Positions 14,320 to 21,887 of a stretch of DNA of 22,838 nt are shown here, piece after piece. Position 1 is the stretch's first letter. Every line of letters starts with the position of its first letter. The stretch is from UBA3537 sp038106885 (GTDB lineage: Bacteria; Bacteroidota; Bacteroidia; Flavobacteriales; Flavobacteriaceae), in the NCBI GenBank assembly GCA_038106885.1, contig JAYNFX010000025.1:1-22838 (forward strand), given 5' to 3'. A model generated the notes under the pieces. That model saw only the letters and a program-made list of their open reading frames with translations. It did not search any database and was not told the origin of the DNA. The translations under genes and the position numbers were made by a program.

Positions 14320-17300
14320 ATGGACAAGAAAAAACATAAAGAATTTAAAATCTCGTCATGGGCAATTTCTAATAAAGCTACTGTAGCTGTTATTACTTTC
14401 ATAGTTGTTTTAGGAGGCTATCTTTCATATACAGGTATGCCTAGAGAAAATTTTCCAGAAATTATTGTTCCACAGATTTATGTAGCTACCCCATATCCAG
14501 GAAATTCTGCCACAGATGTTGAAAAATTAATCACAAAAAGACTTGAAAAAGAAATAAATGCAATTACAGGAATTGATAAAATAACCTCAACTTCAATACA
14601 GGGATACTCTAGCATCAAGGTTGAATTTAATTTTGATATTTCACCCTCAGAAGCATTAATAAAAGTAAAAGACAGGGTAGATATTGCAATGGCTGATAAG
14701 GATTTTCCTAAAGATCTTCCAAGTGAACCTAGTGTTACTGAGGTAAATTTCAGCGAACAAATGCCCATTATGAATATTAACCTTTCAGGTGATTTCTCTA
14801 TGGATCAGCTTAAAGAATATGCAGAATATCTTGAAGATAAAATTGAAGAATTGGTTGAGATCTCAGGGGTCGATATTAGAGGAGTTCAAGAAAAAGAACT
14901 TGAGGTTGCATTAGATTTATATAAAATGCAAGCATCTAAAATCAGTTTTAACGACGTAGAAAATGCTATTGCTTTTGAAAACCAAAGTATTTCTAGCGGA
15001 GATATTCTCGAAAACGGAACTAGAAGAAATGTAAGGGTTATAGGCGAGTTTTTAAATCCATTAAAGGTTAAGGACATAATTGTTAAAAGAGAAAAAGGAA
15101 ATATTGTTTACTTAAGAGATATAGCCGAGGTTTCATTTAAAGAACAAGAAAAACAAAGTTATGCAAGAGAATATTTGCAGCCTGTTGTTATGTTAGATGT
15201 CAAAAAAAGAAGCGGTCAAAACTTATTAATAGCATCCTCAAAAATTGATAAAATAATTTATGAAGCTAAGTCTAATGTATTCCCAAAAAAATTAATCATC
15301 TCCAAGACAAATGATCAATCTAATGATACTAAAACCATGGTGTCTGACTTAGAAAATAGCATTGTTTTAGGAGTAATTTTAGTTGTACTTGTACTGTATT
15401 TCTTTTTAGGTTTTAGAAATGCATTATTTGTTGGTATTGCAATTCCATTATCAATGTTATTATCATTTATTATATTAAGTTTCCTAGGGGTCACTCTTAA
15501 TACAATGGTATTGTTTTCTCTTGTAATTGCACTTGGAATGCTAGTTGATAACGGCATAGTAGTGGTTGAAAATGTTTATCGATTAATGGATGAAGGTGTT
15601 CCAAGATTAGAAGCTACAAAACAAGGGGTTGGTGAAGTTGCATTACCAATTATTGCATCTACCGCAACAACTCTAGCGGCATTTTTACCACTTATTTTAT
15701 GGGACGGAATTGTTGGAAAGTTCATGCAGTGGCTTCCAATTACTTTAATTATAGTTTTAAGTTCTTCACTATTTGTGGCTCTTATAATTAATCCAATGCT
15801 TATTTCTTTATACATGAAGATTGTCCCAAAGAAAAATAAGAAAACCTTGATTAGCAAATTGGAAAGTGTCTATGAAAAATTTCTAGGGTTTTCGATGAGA
15901 AAGAAAAACCCTTATTTAATAATTACAAGTACATTTTTGCTATTGTTTTTGGCATGTGGGTTAATGTATAACTTCCCTCCAAAAATTTTATTCTTTCCAA
16001 ACACAGAAGCAAAACAGGTTTTTGTGTTTTTAGAATACCCCATTGGAACAGACATAGAAGAGACAAATTTGTTATCTAAAAACATTGAATCCGATATAGA
16101 AAATCATTTGAAAAAATATGAAGTCAACGGAGAAAATTTCCTTGTGACATCTGTAATAGGACAAGTTGGTGAAGGGACCTCAGACCCTACTCAAGGACAA
16201 ATGGGAGGAAATACTCCAAATAAAGCTAGAATTACAGTAGATTTTGTCAAATTTCAAGACAGAAGAGGTGTAAGTTCTGAACAAGTCCTTAGAGATATCA
16301 GACAAGTCATACAAGGATATCCAGGGGTTAGTATTGTGGTTGACAAACCTGCTGATGGACCACCTACTGGATCTCCTATAAATCTTGAAATAAAAGGAGA
16401 TGACTACAATTTGATTCTTGAAACAGCAAACTTGATAAAAACTTACATCAATAAGTCTAATATACCTGGTATTGAAGAACTAAAACTTGATATAGATCAA
16501 GGTAAACCAGAACTAATTGTCAAAGTTGATCGTCAAAAGGCTAGAAGACTAGGTATCTCTACTGGGCTAATTGGATCTAATCTTAGGACAGCACTATATG
16601 GAAAAGAAATATCAACTTATAAAGATTTCAAAGATGATTACCCGGTTAATATCAGATTAAAAAATGAATATAGATATGATCGTAATGCGCTATTAAATCA
16701 AAAAATAACTTTTAGAAATCAAAGTACAGGGAGAATAAAACAAGTACCTATTTCTGCTGTGGCTAAAACTGAAAATAACAATAATTTTAGTGCAGTTAAA
16801 AGAATTGACCTAGATAGAGTTGTAACAATATATTCGAACGTTTTAAGTGGTTATAACGCAACGGATGTCAATGATAAAATTAGAGCTCTGATTGAAAAAT
16901 ATGAAGTGCCTAATGGAGTTGAAGTTAGTTTTACAGGTGAACAAGAAAAACAAGCTGAAGAAATGGCATTTCTTAGCAGAGCACTTTTAATTGCTGTTCT
17001 ACTTATTTTTCTAATTCTTGTAGCTCAATTCAATTCAGCGATAAATCCAATAATTATCTCTATATCTGTTTTTCTTAGTTTAATAGGTGTTCTATTTGGT
17101 TTATTAATTTTTAGAATGGATTTTGTGATATTAATGACAATGATAGGAATTATTTCTCTTGCTGGAATTGTTGTGAATAATGCAATTGTTTTGATTGACT
17201 ATATCAATTTGATTGTAAAGAGAAAAAGAGATGAGCTCAACTTTAGTTCAAAAGAAAAACTATCAGTGGATCAACTCCTTGAATGTGTTGTTGAAGGGGG

Positions 17301-17577
17301 TAAAACAAGGCTAAGACCTGTTTTGTTAACTGCGATTACCACAATATTAGGCCTGTTCCCTCTTGCACTTGGAATTAATTTAAACTTTAAAACTTTAATA
17401 ACAGAACTCAATCCTAACTTTTATATTGGAGGAGAAAATGTTGCATTTTGGGGTCCAATGGGCTGGGCGATTATTTTTGGATTAACATTTGCAACATTTT
17501 TAACTTTAGTTGTTGTACCTATTTTATACTTCTTAAGTAATAAAATCAAGCTAAAACTTGCTAATGTTTTAGCATAG
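14320..17577 (+). CDS. RND-family efflux pump (AcrB-like permease)
   Basis: 1085 aa, against 1049 for AcrB. It has the duplicated RND plan: a first helix near 15-35, a large periplasmic loop starting MPRENFPEI, helices 2-6 around 345-495, helix 7 near 528-550, a second periplasmic loop, and helices 8-12 from about 885. Helix 4 reads LVDNGIVVVENV, so the AcrB acidic pair D407/D408 is D410/N411 here. In helix 10 the region of AcrB K940 reads VVNNAIVLIDY, with Asn953 in place of Lys. It is therefore an RND exporter with a reduced proton-relay set, a pattern found in other non-AcrB RND branches. A segment near 1018-1046 (about 17371-17457), between the last two helices, is longer than in AcrB. 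The ATG lies one base after the adaptor stop. Substrates are unknown; drug or amphiphile export is the usual guess. Confidence 0.94.
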   Translation: MDKKKHKEFKISSWAISNKATVAVITFIVVLGGYLSYTGMPRENFPEIIVPQIYVATPYPGNSATDVEKLITKRLEKEINAITGIDKITSTSIQGYSSIKVEFNFDISPSEALIKVKDRVDIAMADKDFPKDLPSEPSVTEVNFSEQMPIMNINLSGDFSMDQLKEYAEYLEDKIEELVEISGVDIRGVQEKELEVALDLYKMQASKISFNDVENAIAFENQSISSGDILENGTRRNVRVIGEFLNPLKVKDIIVKREKGNIVYLRDIAEVSFKEQEKQSYAREYLQPVVMLDVKKRSGQNLLIASSKIDKIIYEAKSNVFPKKLIISKTNDQSNDTKTMVSDLENSIVLGVILVVLVLYFFLGFRNALFVGIAIPLSMLLSFIILSFLGVTLNTMVLFSLVIALGMLVDNGIVVVENVYRLMDEGVPRLEATKQGVGEVALPIIASTATTLAAFLPLILWDGIVGKFMQWLPITLIIVLSSSLFVALIINPMLISLYMKIVPKKNKKTLISKLESVYEKFLGFSMRKKNPYLIITSTFLLLFLACGLMYNFPPKILFFPNTEAKQVFVFLEYPIGTDIEETNLLSKNIESDIENHLKKYEVNGENFLVTSVIGQVGEGTSDPTQGQMGGNTPNKARITVDFVKFQDRRGVSSEQVLRDIRQVIQGYPGVSIVVDKPADGPPTGSPINLEIKGDDYNLILETANLIKTYINKSNIPGIEELKLDIDQGKPELIVKVDRQKARRLGISTGLIGSNLRTALYGKEISTYKDFKDDYPVNIRLKNEYRYDRNALLNQKITFRNQSTGRIKQVPISAVAKTENNNNFSAVKRIDLDRVVTIYSNVLSGYNATDVNDKIRALIEKYEVPNGVEVSFTGEQEKQAEEMAFLSRALLIAVLLIFLILVAQFNSAINPIIISISVFLSLIGVLFGLLIFRMDFVILMTMIGIISLAGIVVNNAIVLIDYINLIVKRKRDELNFSSKEKLSVDQLLECVVEGGKTRLRPVLLTAITTILGLFPLALGINLNFKTLITELNPNFYIGGENVAFWGPMGWAIIFGLTFATFLTLVVVPILYFLSNKIKLKLANVLA

Positions 17578-17580
17578 ATG

Positions 17581-17610
17581 TTGTGGTTTAATTTTATTAA
17601 TATAAATTTG
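17581..17610 (+). promoter_or_regulatory. Predicted promoter of aspS
   Basis: TTG (17581-17583), 19 bases and TAAATTTG (17603-17610) match the Bacteroidota consensus fully. It sits in the 51-base gap after the pump gene. Transcription should begin near 17614, about 15 bases before the ATG at 17629, separating aspS from control by the efflux operator. Confidence 0.72.
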
Positions 17611-17628
17611 TCTATCAAATAATTTCAC

Positions 17629-19377
17629 ATGTACAGAACGCATAATTGTGGTGAGCTTCGCTCATCTCACATAAATAAAACGGTAACTCTTTGTGGTTGG
17701 GTACAAAAATCTAGAGACAAAGGTTTTGTAGCTTGGGTTGACTTACGTGATCGTTATGGCATTACTCAACTTGTTTTTGATGCTAATCGTACTGAAAATG
17801 ACTTGATGGATTTAGCAAAAAGTTTAGGTAGAGAATTTGTTATACAAATAACAGGGACAGTCATTGAACGCGCTTCCAAAAATCCAAATATTGCCACTGG
17901 TGATATTGAAATATTAGTTAAATCATTAAAAATTCTTAATGATGCTAAAACTCCTCCATTTACAATTGAAGATACAACTGATGGTGGAGAAGAATTAAGA
18001 ATGAAATACCGTTATTTAGATATTAGAAGAAACCCCGTCAAGAATAATATTATATTAAGACATAATATTGCTCAAGAAGTTCGTTCTTATTTGTCATCAA
18101 AGGGTTTTATTGAAGTAGAAACCCCATATTTAATAAAATCTACCCCCGAAGGAGCCAGAGACTTTGTTGTTCCTAGCCGTATGAATGATGGACAATTCTA
18201 TGCCCTGCCTCAATCTCCACAAACATTTAAACAACTTTTAATGGTTGGAGGAATTGATAAATACTTTCAAATTGTGAAATGCTTCCGCGATGAGGATCTT
18301 CGTGCTGATAGACAACCTGAATTTACACAAATTGACTGTGAAATGTCCTTTGTAGAACAAGAAGATATTATTAATGCATTTGAAGGCCTTACAAGTTATC
18401 TACTAAAAAAAATAAATAAAGTAACATTAGATAAATTTCCAAGGATAACCTACGAAGATGCTATGAAAACCTATGGAAATGATAAGCCAGATATTAGGTT
18501 TGAAATGAAATTTGGGGAATTAAATTCAGTTTGTCAGCATAAGGAATTTAATGTCTTTAATGAAGCTGAACTAGTAGTTGGTATAGCAATTCCTGGAGGT
18601 AATAAATTTTCTAGAAAAGAGATTGATAAACTGATTGAATGGGTCAAGCAACCTCAGGTTGGCGCCAAAGGAATGGTTTATGTTCGCTGTAATGACGATG
18701 GCAGCTATAAGTCATCAGTAGATAAGTTTTATAATCAAGATGACTTATCAAAATGGGCTAAATGCACTAATGCAAATACAGGTGATCTAATTTGTATTTT
18801 ATCAGGAAAAACAAATGAAGTTCGTACTCAGCTTAGTGCTTTAAGAATGGAAGTTGCTGAGCGTTTAGGCCTAAGGGATCCTAGTGTATTTGCACCTCTT
18901 TGGGTTACCGATTTCCCGCTGCTGGAATGGGACGAAGAACAAGAGCGCTTCCATGCAATGCATCATCCATTTACAGCTCCAAAACCAGAAGATATCCCTC
19001 TATTAAAAACTGATCCAAAAAAGGTCAAAGCAAACGCTTATGACTTAGTTTTAAATGGCAATGAAATTGGAGGTGGCTCAATTAGAATTCACGATAAGAA
19101 AACTCAAGCATTAATGTTTGATTACCTTGGATTTAGTGACGATGAGGCTAAGGAACAATTTGGTTTTTTAATGAATGCTTTTGAGTATGGTGCGCCTCCT
19201 CATGGAGGTATTGCTTTTGGTTTAGACAGATTGGTATCGATAATGGGTGGTCAAGAAACAATCAGAGATTTTATAGCTTTCCCAAAAAATAATAGCGGTA
19301 GAGATGTAATGATAGACGCTCCATCATCTATCGATAACGACCAGCTTAATGAATTAGGTTTGAAACTAAAAACTTAA
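17629..19377 (+). CDS. aspS: Aspartyl-tRNA synthetase
   Basis: 582 aa, class II bacterial-type AspRS that charges tRNA-Asp in the cytoplasm. The amino-terminal OB-fold anticodon domain (about 1-110) contains CGWVQKSRDKGFVAWVDLRDR. Catalytic motif 1 lies around IEVETPYLIKSTPEGARDF. Motif 2 is FRDEDLRADRQPEFTQID, preceded by LPQSPQTFKQLLMVGG, and motif 3 is GIAFGLDRL near the end. The bacterial insertion (GAD) domain lies between motifs 2 and 3 (about 280-420). The residue matching L30 of discriminating E. coli AspRS and H31 of non-discriminating enzymes is K31, so specificity cannot be read from that position. The ATG at 17629 gives the standard MYRTHNCGELR start. The stop overlaps the next start codon by one base (TAATG), so the small downstream gene is probably translationally coupled. 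Confidence 0.98.
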   Translation: MYRTHNCGELRSSHINKTVTLCGWVQKSRDKGFVAWVDLRDRYGITQLVFDANRTENDLMDLAKSLGREFVIQITGTVIERASKNPNIATGDIEILVKSLKILNDAKTPPFTIEDTTDGGEELRMKYRYLDIRRNPVKNNIILRHNIAQEVRSYLSSKGFIEVETPYLIKSTPEGARDFVVPSRMNDGQFYALPQSPQTFKQLLMVGGIDKYFQIVKCFRDEDLRADRQPEFTQIDCEMSFVEQEDIINAFEGLTSYLLKKINKVTLDKFPRITYEDAMKTYGNDKPDIRFEMKFGELNSVCQHKEFNVFNEAELVVGIAIPGGNKFSRKEIDKLIEWVKQPQVGAKGMVYVRCNDDGSYKSSVDKFYNQDDLSKWAKCTNANTGDLICILSGKTNEVRTQLSALRMEVAERLGLRDPSVFAPLWVTDFPLLEWDEEQERFHAMHHPFTAPKPEDIPLLKTDPKKVKANAYDLVLNGNEIGGGSIRIHDKKTQALMFDYLGFSDDEAKEQFGFLMNAFEYGAPPHGGIAFGLDRLVSIMGGQETIRDFIAFPKNNSGRDVMIDAPSSIDNDQLNELGLKLKT

Positions 19378-19649
19378 TGTTGGTGATGAAATACTTAATT
19401 TGGATATTATTCATCATATGTACAATTCTAATTTTTTTAGGCCTTGCAATTCCCGATTCAGATACTCTTGATCAAGCAATAAAAGCAAAGGAAATTGAAC
19501 TTTCAAATAAGTTAATTGGCTTTGGTGTGTTAGGAATGTTCTTTTTAGTATTTCCATTATTTTCTTACTACCGTTGGAAAGACAAAAAGATGTCTGATTA
19601 TGTCCTAAACAAAGAAAATTTAGATAAAATGAAAGAGTATAATAATTAA
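19377..19649 (+). CDS. Small two-helix membrane protein, unknown function
   Basis: 90 aa from the ATG at 19377, or 87 aa from the ATG at 19386, which gives the more typical MKYLIWILF start. Two hydrophobic segments are clear: about 6-26 (LIWILFIICTILIFLGLAI) and about 47-65 (LIGFGVLGMFFLVFPLF). They are separated by an acidic then mixed loop (DSDTLDQAIKAKEIELSNK). A charged tail contains YRWKDKKMSDYVLNKENLDKMKEY. I recognise no family or catalytic motif. The TAATG overlap with aspS and identical direction indicate one transcript. Its stop shares the four bases TTAA with the stop of tadA on the other strand. A hairpin inner-membrane protein is the safest description. Confidence 0.7.
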   Translation: MLVMKYLIWILFIICTILIFLGLAIPDSDTLDQAIKAKEIELSNKLIGFGVLGMFFLVFPLFSYYRWKDKKMSDYVLNKENLDKMKEYNN

Positions 19650-20095
19650 TTAAGATTTCTTTTTTCAATAAAAAATCTTTTTAATAACGATGAAGCTTGG
19701 TCAGCTAAAATACCCCCTTTAATTTTAGTTTTTGGATGTAATTTATTGTTTAAACTTATGCATCCACGCTCCGGATCGGAAGCGCCATAAACAACATTCG
19801 AAATTTGACTCCAAAACAAAGCTCCTCCACACATTTGACATGGTTCGAGTGTAACATATAAGGTGCAATTATGTAAGTATTTTCCACCAAGAAAATTAGA
19901 TGCAGAAGTAATAGCTTGCATCTCAGCATGTGCGGTTACATCATTTAATAGTTCAGTTAAATTATGCGCACGAGCAATTATTTTATTGTCCACAACTATG
20001 ACTGCTCCTACAGGAACCTCTCCTTTTTCAAAGGCTTGTTCAGCTTCAAGCAAAGCCTTTTTCATAAAATATTCGTCGCTAAATTCCATATTCAT
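19646..20095 (-). CDS. tadA: tRNA adenosine(34) deaminase-type nucleoside deaminase
   Basis: 149 aa zinc-dependent cytidine/deoxycytidylate deaminase-fold protein. The zinc site is complete: H56 and catalytic E58 in TAHAEMQAI, and C86 and C89 in EPCQMCGGAL. The amino part has KKALLEAEQAFEKGEVPVGAV, typical of TadA, which converts A34 to inosine in tRNA-Arg(ACG). Related Bacteroidota guanine deaminases share the fold, so substrate assignment is by resemblance, but length and the EVPVGAV and PCQMCGGAL wording favour TadA. Two ATG codons compete, at 20095 and 20089; I chose 20095 because the -7 element ends only five bases upstream, predicting a leaderless message. It diverges from dxs over 39 bases and ends in a four-base overlap with the small membrane protein gene. 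Confidence 0.9.
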   Translation of the reverse strand: MNMEFSDEYFMKKALLEAEQAFEKGEVPVGAVIVVDNKIIARAHNLTELLNDVTAHAEMQAITSASNFLGGKYLHNCTLYVTLEPCQMCGGALFWSQISNVVYGASDPERGCISLNNKLHPKTKIKGGILADQASSLLKRFFIEKRNLN

Positions 20096-20100
20096 TATGC

Positions 20101-20130
20101 CAAAAATACAACTTCAATACTGTATTTTTG
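20101..20130. promoter_or_regulatory. Mirror-image divergent promoter of tadA and dxs
   Basis: CAAAAATACA (20101-20110) and TGTATTTTTG (20121-20130) are perfect 10-bp inverted repeats with a 10-base spacer. Each arm contains TATTTTTG, an exact TAnnTTTG element, reading outwards: towards tadA on the minus strand (20108-20101) and towards dxs on the plus strand (20123-20130). The start codons follow after 5 and 4 bases, so both mRNAs would be leaderless. I do not find a TTG at the proper -33 distance on either side. The dyad could also serve as a regulator binding site. Confidence 0.55.
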
Positions 20131-20134
20131 TGCT

Positions 20135-21886
20135 GTGCATAAAAAATTAATTGACAATATAATTACTCCTAGTGACTTACGTCTTTTAAGCAGAGAAGAT
20201 CTTAGCTTAATTGCTAATGAACTGCGTGAAGAAATCATTCAAGTTGTGTCTTCCAAAGAAGGGCACCTTGGCGCAAGTCTTGGAGTTGTTGAACTTACAA
20301 TTGCACTACATTATGTTTTTAATACTCCTGATGATTTAATAGTTTGGGATGTAGGCCACCAAGCCTATAGTCATAAAATCCTCACAGGAAGAAAAGATAA
20401 ATTTAGTTCAAATAGACAGTTGGGCGGAATAAGTGGCTTCCCTAAAAGAAGTGAAAGCATATATGATACTTTTGGAACTGGCCATGCTTCCACATCTATT
20501 TCAGCTGCTTTAGGCATGGCAATTGCAAGTAACTTAAATGGCTTAGACAAACATCATATTGCTGTTATAGGTGATGCTTCAATAGCTGGAGGTATGGCAT
20601 TTGAAGGTCTTAACCATGCTGGAATAACAGATGCTAATTTACTAGTAATTTTAAATGACAACGCCATAGGTATTGATCCTAGTGTTGGCGCCTTGAAAGA
20701 ATATCTAAATAATTCTAAAGCAAAGAATCATTCAACAAACAGCTTCTTTGAAGCTTTGAATTTTAATTTTTTTGGCCCTATTGACGGTAATGATGTTTAT
20801 ACTTTAGTCAATGAATTAGAAAAAATTAAAGCCATAAAAGGACCAAAGCTTCTGCACATTAAAACAGTAAAAGGAAAAGGCTTGATTCAAGCTGAAAAAA
20901 ATCAAGTTAAATATCATGCCCCTGGAAAATTTGATGCTAAAACTGGCGAATTGTTTAAGTTAAAAAATGAAAATAAGCCAAGAAAATTTCAACACATTTT
21001 TGGAATGACTTTAGTTGAGTTAGCTAAGAAAAACACTAAAATCATTGGAATAACTCCAGCCATGCCTACAGGAAGTTCTATGAAATACATGATTGAAAAA
21101 TTTCCTGAAAGAGCATTTGATGTTGGAATTGCTGAGCAGCATGCTGTTACTTTCGCAGCCGGATTAGCAACTCAAGGATTTACTCCGTTTTGCGCTATCT
21201 ATTCAACATTTTTACAACGTTCATATGATCAAGTCATTCATGATGTTGCTTTGCAAAAACTACCTGTAGTATTTTGTTTAGATCGCGCAGGGTTAGTTGG
21301 ACAAGACGGAGCCACTCACCATGGAGTTTTCGATATTGCATACTTAAGGTGTGTTCCAAATATGGTTATCGCAGCACCTCGAAATGAAATTGAGTTGCGT
21401 AATATCATGTATACAGCACAAAAAGAATTAAAATCCACAATAGCAATTAGATATCCTAGGGGTCGTGTAAACTCAACTCATTGGGAAACTCCTTTTGAAG
21501 AGATTACAATTGGTACAGCAAAGCAATTAAAAATCGGGGAGAATATTGCTGTTTTAAGCTTAGGCTCAATTGCTAAAAATATTGAATTAGCAATTAAAGA
21601 ATTACCTTTTTCTCATTATGACATGCGATTTGCAAAACCTATAGATGAAAAACTCTTAATTCGAATTTTTGAAAAATATGATAAAATTGTCACAGTTGAA
21701 GACGGAACAATAATAGGTGGTTTTGGAAGTGCAATTTTAGAATTTGCAGCCCGTAAAGGGTTTAACAATAAAGTCTATATTAAGGGAATTCCTGATCAAT
21801 TTATTGAGCATGGAACTATAGAAGAGTTGCAAAAAGAAGTTGGCTTGGATCCAGAAAGCTTAAAGAAATTTATATCCAGTCTATAG
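20135..21886 (+). CDS. dxs: 1-deoxy-D-xylulose-5-phosphate synthase
   Basis: 583 aa from a GTG at 20135. It condenses pyruvate and glyceraldehyde 3-phosphate using ThDP, the first step of the MEP isoprenoid pathway. Visible signatures: GHLGASLGVVELTIALHYVFNTP, DVGHQAYSHKILTGRKD, the ThDP motif GDASIAGGMAFEG (G146-D147) ending in LNDN, the catalytic Glu in GIAEQH (E334), and DRAGLVGQDGATHHGVFD. The carboxy domain has VTVEDGTIIGGFGSAI. An in-frame ATG at 19964 would add 57 residues, but that extension lies wholly antisense to tadA, is unlike other Dxs amino ends, and precedes the promoter. HKKLIDNIITPSDLRLLS behind the GTG fits the family start. The length is near the shorter Bacteroidota forms (E. 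coli 620). It ends one base from the dGTPase stop on the other strand. Its product route feeds the prenyl synthase at 10136-11107. Confidence 0.96.
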   Translation: MHKKLIDNIITPSDLRLLSREDLSLIANELREEIIQVVSSKEGHLGASLGVVELTIALHYVFNTPDDLIVWDVGHQAYSHKILTGRKDKFSSNRQLGGISGFPKRSESIYDTFGTGHASTSISAALGMAIASNLNGLDKHHIAVIGDASIAGGMAFEGLNHAGITDANLLVILNDNAIGIDPSVGALKEYLNNSKAKNHSTNSFFEALNFNFFGPIDGNDVYTLVNELEKIKAIKGPKLLHIKTVKGKGLIQAEKNQVKYHAPGKFDAKTGELFKLKNENKPRKFQHIFGMTLVELAKKNTKIIGITPAMPTGSSMKYMIEKFPERAFDVGIAEQHAVTFAAGLATQGFTPFCAIYSTFLQRSYDQVIHDVALQKLPVVFCLDRAGLVGQDGATHHGVFDIAYLRCVPNMVIAAPRNEIELRNIMYTAQKELKSTIAIRYPRGRVNSTHWETPFEEITIGTAKQLKIGENIAVLSLGSIAKNIELAIKELPFSHYDMRFAKPIDEKLLIRIFEKYDKIVTVEDGTIIGGFGSAILEFAARKGFNNKVYIKGIPDQFIEHGTIEELQKEVGLDPESLKKFISSL

Positions 21887-21887
21887 T

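Noticed and set aside
20101..20130. The inverted repeat between tadA and dxs as a transcription terminator
   Set aside because: It lies upstream of both genes, the stem is almost entirely A/T, and both arms match promoter elements.
19964..20134. 57-residue amino-terminal extension of Dxs from an ATG at 19964
   Set aside because: It lies antisense to tadA and across the promoter dyad, is unlike known Dxs starts, and the GTG at 20135 gives the expected protein.
19863..20150. 95-codon plus-strand open frame overlapping tadA
   Set aside because: It is antisense to the zinc-site region of tadA and runs through the tadA/dxs promoter; it has no recognisable features.
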